Part shown: positions 1 through 7,977 of the stretch, piece after piece
How the letters are laid out: every line of letters starts with the position of its first letter
Numbering within the stretch: position 1 is the stretch's first letter
Assembly (NCBI GenBank): GCA_022819745.1
Contig: JAJEGS010000039.1
Coordinates: forward strand, 248,001-312,000
Length of the DNA: 64,000 nt
Source: Candidatus Latescibacterota bacterium
Lineage (GTDB): Bacteria > Latescibacterota > UBA2968 > UBA8231
Direction: 5' to 3'
Made by a program: the position numbers and the translations under genes
Notes under the pieces: generated by a model
The model's input: only the letters and a program-made list of their open reading frames with translations
What the model was told of the DNA's origin: nothing
The model's database searches: none

Positions 1-1
1 C

Positions 2-1360
2 CAACTCAGCGGCATGGAAGGCCAGCTAGTCAGCGGCCCGGATTCCCAATACGACCCCAGCGATATTGTCCATCGCCGCACCGCGCACGACGTGCGCATG
101 CGGGAGGCAGTCACCAATCTAAAGTGGCCACTCGTGCAGCCTTTTGAAGCGGCCCCGCTGCGCGCCGGCAGCGTCGTGTTGTACTCGCACAATACCTTCC
201 ACCGGGGCAACCACCGCCGCGACGATTGGCGCACTTGGGAAGACAACCCGCGCTTCATGTGGCGTTTCTGGATCTACCGCACCACAGACCCTTCCGGCGA
301 CAATGGCTCGCCAGCCGAAGTGCAGTGGAACGGGCTTGATCCGCTGACCCACATCGATCTATCCGCAGCCAGCGACGACGTCACCTCGGTCTGGCGCTAT
401 CACCACCACTGGATGCAGACAGGCCAAACGCCACCACCGCGACCCGAGGCCGCCGCCCTATCGTCAGCAGACCGGGAAGCCGAGTCCAACTGCTTATTTG
501 CACAGCTCCTCGCCAAAGGCGAAGAGGCCGAGCCAGCGCGCATTGGCGCGGCGTACAAACTGGCTTCCATCGGCGACCCGGCGCTGGCGGTGCGGCTGCT
601 CGGTCAGGCTCTGTACACCGACCGGGAGAGCGTGCGGCGGGCCGCCACCTATGGCCTAATTGCCGTCGGTGAAGAAGCTACCGACACCTTGCTCGCAGCG
701 GCGAATTCTCCCATCAAATGGGTCCGCAAGGCCGGCGTGTACGGCTTGGGCGATGCCAGCCCGCTCACCGACGAGGTCTTGCAGACCGTAGCGACGCGCC
801 TGCGCGAAGATCCGTCGGTATATGTCCGGGCCGTCGCCGCTGGCACACTCGGCGGTCTCGGCCGCCGCGCCGTCGCCACCGGAGTCGGCCAAGCCCTGAT
901 TCCCGCCTGCTTCGAAGCGCTGGTGCAGAGCCTAGGCCGCGAGGAAAACCGACTGGCCATGGACCGGGCGCAAGGACGGAGCATCAAGTTCGTGCGGCCC
1001 ACCGATGAGTGCGATGTATGCGAAGGCGGTGGCGTCGATTTTGGCTTTGATCAGTTCAAGCCAGTGCGCTCGGCCGTGCGCGAGAATGCGCTGTGGTCCA
1101 TGGTCATCCTCTGTTCCCACGGCACCGAGATTACCGGCCCGGCGCTGGAGCCAACTGCACGAGCCTTGCAAGAAGTCATCCGCAGCGACGAAAACGCCAT
1201 CTGCGTCGGCTTTGCCATGGATGCACTGGGCCGCTTAGCCCATCTCCGCTCCGAGGGCGAAACCGCAAGCGACCTCCAGGCCGAGGTCTCGGCGCTACTT
1301 GAAGAATCACCCATGCGGTGTTGGGAATCCCTGGCCCGCAGTGGTCTCTGCCCCGCATAA
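2..1360 (+). CDS. Phytanoyl-CoA dioxygenase-like C-terminal part fused to HEAT repeats (5' partial)
   Basis: The reading frame is open to the left window edge, so the first visible Met (position 14) is probably internal and the N-terminal iron-binding half is missing. The segment GSVVLYSHNTFHRGNH (around residues 52-67 counted from that Met) fits the distal His region of the PhyH-type 2-oxoglutarate/Fe(II) dioxygenase fold, followed by a PRFMWRFWIYRT strand. From about residue 165 to 300 there are alternating Ala/Leu/Val-rich helices with repeated RxAAxxGL and VRxAGVYGLGD signatures typical of HEAT-like repeats. The combination suggests a dioxygenase with a scaffold or protein-interaction tail. 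Substrate is unknown. A two-Cys motif (CDVCEGGG) near residue 335 is of unknown meaning. The family call rests on the C-terminal half only. Confidence 0.7.
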   Translation, partial: QLSGMEGQLVSGPDSQYDPSDIVHRRTAHDVRMREAVTNLKWPLVQPFEAAPLRAGSVVLYSHNTFHRGNHRRDDWRTWEDNPRFMWRFWIYRTTDPSGDNGSPAEVQWNGLDPLTHIDLSAASDDVTSVWRYHHHWMQTGQTPPPRPEAAALSSADREAESNCLFAQLLAKGEEAEPARIGAAYKLASIGDPALAVRLLGQALYTDRESVRRAATYGLIAVGEEATDTLLAAANSPIKWVRKAGVYGLGDASPLTDEVLQTVATRLREDPSVYVRAVAAGTLGGLGRRAVATGVGQALIPACFEALVQSLGREENRLAMDRAQGRSIKFVRPTDECDVCEGGGVDFGFDQFKPVRSAVRENALWSMVILCSHGTEITGPALEPTARALQEVIRSDENAICVGFAMDALGRLAHLRSEGETASDLQAEVSALLEESPMRCWESLARSGLCPA

Positions 1361-1402
1361 CGCGATCTGCCAAATTGGAAGCCAATAGAATAAGGACTTA
1401 AC

Positions 1403-3475
1403 ATGCAATACACATCACAACAAAATGATTGGTTGGTTCAGCCCTTTCGCCAACCCGCTTTAGTAGAAGAAAAGGACAGTCAACTTATTCTCGACAATGG
1501 ACTCATTCGCCGAACATTCGCTACCACACCTAATTTCGCAACGGTTGATTATACCAATCAAATTACCGGTAATACCCTTCTTCGCGCCATCAAACCAGAG
1601 GCGGTACTTGCGATTAACGGAAACGAATATGAAGTAGGAGGATTGAAAGGACAGCCCGACTACGCCTATCTTGATTCGGATTGGATCGCGGATTTGACCA
1701 GTGACGAGAACGCATTTCAATTTCGCGAATATAGGGTCGGTAAACCTGAAATCCGCTATCCGTGGGTACACAGGCGTTCTACGACATCATCAGTCCATCC
1801 ACCAGAAGGTGTGAAACTGACGGTTGTGTTCTCACCGCCGCCATCCGCTAACTCCCTTCAGGTGTGCGTGCATTATGAATTATACCAAGGCATTCCAGCA
1901 CTGTCCAAGTGGCTCACTATTCACAATGAGAGCCAAGAACCGATTCAACTTGATGCCTTAAACTGTGAAATCCTTGCTGTCAACGAGCAGGAAAAGCATC
2001 GGCTACATGTCGAGAGCGATTATGCCTTCAGCGGAATGGAAACGACACACTGGGGACCAGATGCAGATTACAAGACGCAAGTCGATTATAACTATCAGAT
2101 GCCACTGTTGATGACAAGCCGCTATCCACTCGGTCCGGGAGTCCTTCTTCAACCGGGTAAGACCTTCAAGAGCTTCCGCACCTTCGAGATTCTACACGAT
2201 AGTGATGCGCGCGAGCGAAAAGGACTCGCACGCCGCAAGATGTATCGCACGGTCGCGCCACAGGTCACGGAGAATCCAATTTTCATGCACGTTCGGAGTG
2301 CCGAGCCAGATGCTGTCCGTTTAGCGATCGATCAGTGCGCCGAAGTCGGATTTGAAATGGTGATTATGACCTTTGGAAGTGGATTCAATATTGAGAGCGA
2401 AGATCCGGAATACATAACCACAATGAAAGAATTGACCGATTATGCCCACCACAAAGGTATTCAACTCGGCGGTTATACACTGATGTGTGCTTCGCGGGAT
2501 GCAGGTGAAGATTTCAACTGTGTTGCCCCAGACACCGGGCAACCCGGAAGTAGGTTTGGACAGAGTGCTTGTCTTGCGAGCAGATGGGCAGATGGTTATT
2601 TCCAACGAGTGCTGAATTTCATGGATGCAACCGGAATAGATATCATAGAGACTGACGGTCCGTATCATGGTGACATCTGTGCTGCAACGACGCACGAGCA
2701 TCATAACGGTTTAGCGGATTCGCAGTTGCGTCAGTGGGAAGCGTGCGTTCATTTTTACCACGAATGTCGAAAACGCGGTATCTATATCAATTCGCCAGAT
2801 CAGTATTACCTCAACGGTTCAAACAAATGCGGGATGGGCTATCGCGAAACGAACTTCAGCTTGCCCCGCGAGCGGCAAATTTTAATTGCCCGGCAGAATA
2901 TCTACGATGCCACGTATGAAAAGACGCCCAGTATGGGTTGGATGTTCGTCCCGTTGGTGGAATACCACGGCGGCGGAGCAGCCGCAACGTTTGAGCCGCT
3001 TTGTGAACACCTTGATGACTACGAATCACATCTCGCACAGAACTTCGGCAGCGGTGTGATTGCGTGCTATCGCGGTCCGCGACTTTTTGATACTGAACAG
3101 ACGAAAACTGTCGTTAAGAAATGGGTTGACTTCTACAAAAAGTATCGCCCAATATTGGATTCTGACCTCATTCACGTGCGCCGCCCAGATGGCCGCTCTA
3201 TTGATTGTGTCCTCCATGCCAACGCGCAAATCAATCCCTGTGGACTCGCGATGCTCTATAATCCTACACGAACGGTACAACGGATGACTTTGAAATTACC
3301 ACTCTATTATACCGGGTTGTCTGAAACTGCCAAGGTTCGTGAAAAAGAAGGAGAATCCAAATGCTACAAAATCGACCGACATTACAACATTGAGATTCCA
3401 ATTGAGATGGAAGCAAGGAGCGTTAGTTATCTCGTTATTGAACCTGAAGTCCGCAGCGGCCTCCGCCCCAGATAA
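1403..3475 (+). CDS. Glycoside-hydrolase-like protein (alpha-galactosidase clan-like, unassigned)
   Basis: This 690-residue protein has a beta-rich N-terminal part (about 1-270), a central barrel-like part with alternating strands and acidic motifs (for example IDIIETDGPYHGD around residues 412-424), and a small C-terminal beta domain (about 590-690). That architecture is like GH36/GH27-type retaining galactosidases, and Glu416 or Asp418 are candidate catalytic acids, but I cannot assign a family. No signal peptide is visible, so it is probably cytoplasmic. The start has an AAGGACTTAAC leader resembling a ribosome-binding site. Base composition is visibly more AT-rich than both flanking genes, which suggests a different origin. 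It ends two bases before the convergent permease gene. Confidence 0.6.
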   Translation: MQYTSQQNDWLVQPFRQPALVEEKDSQLILDNGLIRRTFATTPNFATVDYTNQITGNTLLRAIKPEAVLAINGNEYEVGGLKGQPDYAYLDSDWIADLTSDENAFQFREYRVGKPEIRYPWVHRRSTTSSVHPPEGVKLTVVFSPPPSANSLQVCVHYELYQGIPALSKWLTIHNESQEPIQLDALNCEILAVNEQEKHRLHVESDYAFSGMETTHWGPDADYKTQVDYNYQMPLLMTSRYPLGPGVLLQPGKTFKSFRTFEILHDSDARERKGLARRKMYRTVAPQVTENPIFMHVRSAEPDAVRLAIDQCAEVGFEMVIMTFGSGFNIESEDPEYITTMKELTDYAHHKGIQLGGYTLMCASRDAGEDFNCVAPDTGQPGSRFGQSACLASRWADGYFQRVLNFMDATGIDIIETDGPYHGDICAATTHEHHNGLADSQLRQWEACVHFYHECRKRGIYINSPDQYYLNGSNKCGMGYRETNFSLPRERQILIARQNIYDATYEKTPSMGWMFVPLVEYHGGGAAATFEPLCEHLDDYESHLAQNFGSGVIACYRGPRLFDTEQTKTVVKKWVDFYKKYRPILDSDLIHVRRPDGRSIDCVLHANAQINPCGLAMLYNPTRTVQRMTLKLPLYYTGLSETAKVREKEGESKCYKIDRHYNIEIPIEMEARSVSYLVIEPEVRSGLRPR

Positions 3476-3477
3476 GC

Positions 3478-6400
3478 CTATTGCCGCTGAAGTTGTTCCT
3501 CCGCCCGCTGCTGAAACGCACTCCGCTCCCCCGCTTTGAGCGTATTCCAGATCAGCAACTCTTTGCGGATCGCCTGTAAGAAACTGCGATTGGCCCGACG
3601 CCACGAATCATTGTCGCCGCTGAGGCAGCGCAGGTAGAACACTAGGCCGTGAATATCGGCTTGGTCCTCGGGACGGATGCACAGCACTGCGTGCTGACTC
3701 ACACCCAAATCCAGCGGTGCCAGCCACACCTTGGCTTCGATGGCATAGGCCGTGCCTTGGGGCGTGGCAAAGGATTGGAGTAGAGTGCCCTCGGTGTAAA
3801 ACGAGCCAATCGATGCCTCGCCGTAGGAAGCTAAGTAATCCAGCAAAAAGCCGCACAGGCCCTTGGCCTCGGCCGCGGACACCAAGAAGGGGAAGCGAAA
3901 TTCCCACTCGGCCCCCACCGGCGGCTCGGGCTGCCAGCGCCGCACTAGGTCGGGCACGGCAGTGCGAGCGGCCACCCGAGCCGGATACACCGTGGACAGC
4001 AAAACCACCCCCATGACGATGAGCGCCGAAAACACGGCCGCTAGAGACGAATAATTCAAATTGAGTCCGCCCAGCATATCCCAGTAGTTCAGCACCAGAC
4101 CCGTCCCTTGGCCGCCCAAGTACCCCAGCGTAATGCCCAGAACCGCATAGGCGCAGGCTTCGGCGATAAACAGCAAGGCGATGTGGGACGGAGCCAATCC
4201 TACGGCCGCGTAGATGCCAATGTCCTTGAGGCGCTCGTACACCGTCCCCAGCATGGTATTGAGGACGATGAAGGCGGCGATGAGCATGGGTACGATCAGC
4301 ACTCCTAAGCCTTTTATTGCCGTCGCCCCAATCGACGAATACGCCCAAACGCCGATGGTCGCGGTCTCGTCTTGCCGCAAGCCGACGAACAGGCTGACGG
4401 CTACCCGCAGTAGGAAGTCCTCCAGCAACGCTTGGGCCGCCCCAGAGTCCAACCGCTCCCGGTCAAAGGCGACGGCCACCGAGCGCAGCCGCCCCCCCAT
4501 TTGGCGGACGATCTCATAGGGCGCAATCAGTACATTGTCCGGCAGTATGTGTACATAGGGGCGGTACTGGGAAGCAGTAGCTGTCGTGGCCGCGCTCTGA
4601 TTGATCTGAAAGGTGCTGCCAGCAGTCCGGGACAGCTCAAAGTCCACTGGCGTCAGCGGCCCGTCGTCAAGGTCGCGGATGCCGTTAAAGACCTCTGGAT
4701 CGAACAAGCCCACCACGGTCAGTGTTTTACCCATCACTTGCACTTGCGCACGTCCCAAGTCGCCAGCATCCAAGCCCAGGGCCTCGGCCATCGGCAAAGG
4801 CAGCAGACAACTAGCCTCGGTGGCGGCGGTGAAAAAGCGTCCAGCCGTCAGAGCGTGGTCAACGCCTGTGATGTCGGTTTCTTCGGGATTTAGGCCGAGT
4901 AAGCCGTAGGTCCGCACCAACTGTCGCCCGGCCGCAGCTTCGAGATACGTTTTTTTGTCCTCCTGCAAAATGAACCAGTTGCGGGAGCTGATCGGGCCAA
5001 CCGCGGAAAAGTGGGAGCGAATGTAATCCAGCATGGGCTGGCCCAAGGGATTCCAGGCCCGGTTGCGGACTAAGATGCCCTCGTACTCACCCTCGTGTTC
5101 GAGAGATAGCGAGATAAAGCGCGCCCGACTCTCGTATGAGGCAAAGGAAAGCACCGTAAACGTCAGCAACACCAAGGTCGTCAAAGTCAGGCCGGTGCGC
5201 AGTTTGCGCCGCCGCATATTGGATATGCCCAGCATGAACGCGGCATGGGCCACGCTGAAACGCCGCATCTCAACGTGGTGGATCCGGTCGCCGCGTTCTT
5301 TCATAAAACTGTTGAAGCGGCTGCTAATGAGGACGAGAACGAGACCGGCCATGGCCATGATGGCAAAGGCCAGCAGGATGACCAGCGGATGGGCGATGGC
5401 AAACGCGGGATGCACCTGAGAAACCGCGAGCCAGACCACGGCCAATAACGCGCCAAAACCAGTCAATTGCCGCGTGATCTGTGCCGCCCCCAGCAGCAGA
5501 CGTTCGCCCAAAAAGGCCGCGGGAATGAGCAGCGCCAAGAAGAATACCATGCCCTTTATGACGTCGTTCAAGGTCGCTATGGCCTCGGGATACACCTGGT
5601 TTTCCAGCCCCAGCGCCACCCGCAGATGGGCCACGTAGCGGCTCCACTCTTTGCGCTGGGCGGCCTCTTGGGCGGCTGCAAGAACTTGGGCCGTGCGCTG
5701 GTGCAGGCGCTGCAAGTGCTGGTTTTCAATGGCGTGGTCGCGCATGGTCTGCAGCCGATCCTCGTCGAGACGCCACATGTCCCAAGCAGCCTGCAACAGC
5801 GTCGGCACCAGCCGCTCTTCAGCGAGGAAAAACCCCTCGCCATTGGGGCGGCTCTCGGGGATGCCGTTGTTGAGTAACAATAGTTGGCGGCCCGCCAGTA
5901 TCTTGATGCGGTTTTGCGGGTCGGCGTCCTGCGGCCCGAATACCACCCCGGCCGCTTCGTCGAGGCTGCTGCCCAGCGCGTAGCCGTATTGGCGCGGGGC
6001 GGTGTCGTAGCGGTTGAGCACGGTGATGCCGCCCAAGAAATTGAGCAAACGCGGATTGATGAGGCCGTAAAAAGGGCGGCTCAGGCAGGGGAACACCACC
6101 ACCGATTGCTCGGTGAGTGCCCACTGGACGGTGATGGGGATGGAGCCGTCGGGCAGCGATTTCCCGTGGAATCCCTCCGCCCTTTTGCTCAGGTCGGCGG
6201 CATAGGTAATGGCCCCGTCGTGCGGGTCCAAGACGTACACGTTGGTGCGGTATTGGGCCTGCCGCAGCCCCGTTATGAGCAACTCCCCCTCGTCGTCGCT
6301 GAGATGGACTTGGGCCGTGCGCACCCCTTTGACGGCTTTGTCAGCGGTCGCCCGTTGCGATCGCACTACGGCTATCGCGTCGGCCACCGGCCGGTCCGGC

Positions 6401-7830
6401 GTTTGCGAGCGGCGCGGAAAGGTCCGCACCTTGAGGCGCAAATCGCGCAAGCGATCCTGCAACACCGGCCCAAAGGCTTCTTTCTCCTCCAACAACTGCG
6501 GATCGTTCAGGGCCTGTTGCAACACGCCTTTTATCAAGGCGACTTGGCGCACTAAATTGCCGTAGTTGACTGCGGCTGGCTGGTCCAGCGGCGAATCGAT
6601 CTGCAGACGGGCGTCGTTCACAGTGATCAGACCCAAGGAGATCAAGCCGCCATCAAGGGCGAGTTGGCTGTTGGCAGAGATACCGCCGGGCATGTACGCC
6701 GACCAGTCCAAGCCTTTGATGGGAGTGATGCCGTTGACCAAACTGCCGACTGCGGTCGAGTCTAAGGTGCTGGCGTAGCCACTAAAGCGGCGACCAAATG
6801 GGGCGAAAAAGCGTCGCAATTCGGGCCTAGCGGTATTGTTCCAGAGGCCGACTTGATCGGTGCGGCTCGACAGATCGAGGCCAATGAACAGGTCTATGTG
6901 GAGCGGTTCCGCCAAGGGTCGGGCGTGGCGCGCCAGAAAGTCGGCCATGCCTTGGCGACCTTGGAAGTGAGCCGAGGTCGCCACCAGGATGGTCGTACGA
7001 GCTGGCGGATGAGCAGCGAGATGGCGGGCCAATTCCAATAAGGCGGCGATGCCGCAGGCGGCCTCAGCGCTAGGTGCCCGGCCCGGCACCACGGAAATGC
7101 CGTCGTAGTACGCCTCGATAGCGACGCGCTCGTCGGCCAACTCGGGATCGGTGCCGGGGATCACGCCCCAGATATTCCACGCCGACCGCCGCTGCCAGTC
7201 CATGCGGCCCTGCAAGTGAACCAACAACTCGCCGTCCCGCAGGCGTTGGCGCAACACGAGGCCCGCTTCGCGCTCGATCCAGAAGCGGGGAATGTCGAGC
7301 GGCACGTGGGCGTACTTGGCGTCGGCTTGGTGGCGATTGGCCTGTTCAGGCGCGATAAACACCACGGCTTGGGCACCCAGCGACGCGGCGCGCAGCCAGT
7401 GGTTCCAACTGTCGAATTCCAGCAGGACAATGCGCCCGTCAATAGCGTGGCCGTCGAAATCGCCCCACTCGCCCCGACCACCGTAGATCATCGGCGCTTG
7501 CAGCCCCTCTGGCGGCAGCGTAACCGTCCGCGCCAGATTCGGCCACAACCCCCACAGCGGCACCTCCTCCCCGCTCTGCTCCAAGCGCAGGCGACTGCCG
7601 CGCTCTATGGGCACCACCACGGCAAATGAGTCGCGCCGCACCGCTTCGACGCCCGCCGCGACCAACGCGCGCTCCACCAACGCCGCCGCCGCTTCAGCAC
7701 CGGGATAGCCAGCCAAGCGCGATTCGACCGCGCTCAGGGCTTCGATGGTGGTGCGCAAAGCAGCCACCTCGCCGTAGCAGGGCGTTTGCAGCAGCCCCAA
7801 GAGTGCCAGATATAGCCCTAAGTTATTCAT
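3478..7830 (-). CDS. FtsX-family permease fused to a degenerate M28 peptidase-like domain
   Basis: I place the start at the Met of MNNLGLYLALLGLLQTPCYG (position 7830), which gives a signal-anchor-like N-terminus; the open frame further upstream runs through a palindromic repeat. The product is about 1450 residues. Residues about 25-480 resemble an M28 aminopeptidase/PA-containing ectodomain, but the usual metal-ligand motifs are altered: the His of the AHYDS-type motif reads EAYYDG and the bridging Asp of the DDASG-type motif reads SAEAACG. It is therefore probably not a peptidase. Several membrane segments follow, and the C-terminal part contains a typical FtsX permease (IKGLGVLIVPML to VYPARVAA) and a soluble tail. 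No ABC ATPase gene is adjacent, so the ATPase partner must be elsewhere. It likely works in envelope protein or lipoprotein transport. Confidence 0.75.
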   Translation of the reverse strand: MNNLGLYLALLGLLQTPCYGEVAALRTTIEALSAVESRLAGYPGAEAAAALVERALVAAGVEAVRRDSFAVVVPIERGSRLRLEQSGEEVPLWGLWPNLARTVTLPPEGLQAPMIYGGRGEWGDFDGHAIDGRIVLLEFDSWNHWLRAASLGAQAVVFIAPEQANRHQADAKYAHVPLDIPRFWIEREAGLVLRQRLRDGELLVHLQGRMDWQRRSAWNIWGVIPGTDPELADERVAIEAYYDGISVVPGRAPSAEAACGIAALLELARHLAAHPPARTTILVATSAHFQGRQGMADFLARHARPLAEPLHIDLFIGLDLSSRTDQVGLWNNTARPELRRFFAPFGRRFSGYASTLDSTAVGSLVNGITPIKGLDWSAYMPGGISANSQLALDGGLISLGLITVNDARLQIDSPLDQPAAVNYGNLVRQVALIKGVLQQALNDPQLLEEKEAFGPVLQDRLRDLRLKVRTFPRRSQTPDRPVADAIAVVRSQRATADKAVKGVRTAQVHLSDDEGELLITGLRQAQYRTNVYVLDPHDGAITYAADLSKRAEGFHGKSLPDGSIPITVQWALTEQSVVVFPCLSRPFYGLINPRLLNFLGGITVLNRYDTAPRQYGYALGSSLDEAAGVVFGPQDADPQNRIKILAGRQLLLLNNGIPESRPNGEGFFLAEERLVPTLLQAAWDMWRLDEDRLQTMRDHAIENQHLQRLHQRTAQVLAAAQEAAQRKEWSRYVAHLRVALGLENQVYPEAIATLNDVIKGMVFFLALLIPAAFLGERLLLGAAQITRQLTGFGALLAVVWLAVSQVHPAFAIAHPLVILLAFAIMAMAGLVLVLISSRFNSFMKERGDRIHHVEMRRFSVAHAAFMLGISNMRRRKLRTGLTLTTLVLLTFTVLSFASYESRARFISLSLEHEGEYEGILVRNRAWNPLGQPMLDYIRSHFSAVGPISSRNWFILQEDKKTYLEAAAGRQLVRTYGLLGLNPEETDITGVDHALTAGRFFTAATEASCLLPLPMAEALGLDAGDLGRAQVQVMGKTLTVVGLFDPEVFNGIRDLDDGPLTPVDFELSRTAGSTFQINQSAATTATASQYRPYVHILPDNVLIAPYEIVRQMGGRLRSVAVAFDRERLDSGAAQALLEDFLLRVAVSLFVGLRQDETATIGVWAYSSIGATAIKGLGVLIVPMLIAAFIVLNTMLGTVYERLKDIGIYAAVGLAPSHIALLFIAEACAYAVLGITLGYLGGQGTGLVLNYWDMLGGLNLNYSSLAAVFSALIVMGVVLLSTVYPARVAARTAVPDLVRRWQPEPPVGAEWEFRFPFLVSAAEAKGLCGFLLDYLASYGEASIGSFYTEGTLLQSFATPQGTAYAIEAKVWLAPLDLGVSQHAVLCIRPEDQADIHGLVFYLRCLSGDNDSWRRANRSFLQAIRKELLIWNTLKAGERSAFQQRAEEQLQRQ

Positions 7831-7853
7831 ACCAGTTAGACATCTAATTGCAC

Positions 7854-7959
7854 TGTCATTCTGAGCGGAGCGCAGCGAAGTCGAAGAATCTCCTACCCAC
7901 CGGCGAGGCCGCGTAGGCAAAAGATGCTTCGTCAGCCTATCGGCTTCCTCAGCATGACA
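7854..7959. repeat. 106-bp palindromic (MITE-like) intergenic repeat
   Basis: The outer ends TGTCATTCTGAG (7854-7865) and CTCAGCATGACA (7948-7959) are imperfect inverted copies. Inside them, GAAGAATCT faces AAGATGCTTC, and at the centre CCTAC (7892-7896) faces GTAGG (7913-7917), so nearly the whole element can fold as one long hairpin. The TCATTCTGAGC...GAAGAATCT wording is, from memory, a repeat seen in many environmental bacterial genomes. It lies between two genes of the same strand and could shape their mRNA. Confidence 0.7.
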
Positions 7960-7977
7960 AGCCTCGGTCGGCAGTAG

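Noticed and set aside
7831..7920. N-terminal extension of the FtsX fusion protein by 30 residues
   Set aside because: The extension is encoded by the palindromic repeat, lacks hydrophobic character and sits before a proper signal-like start at 7830.
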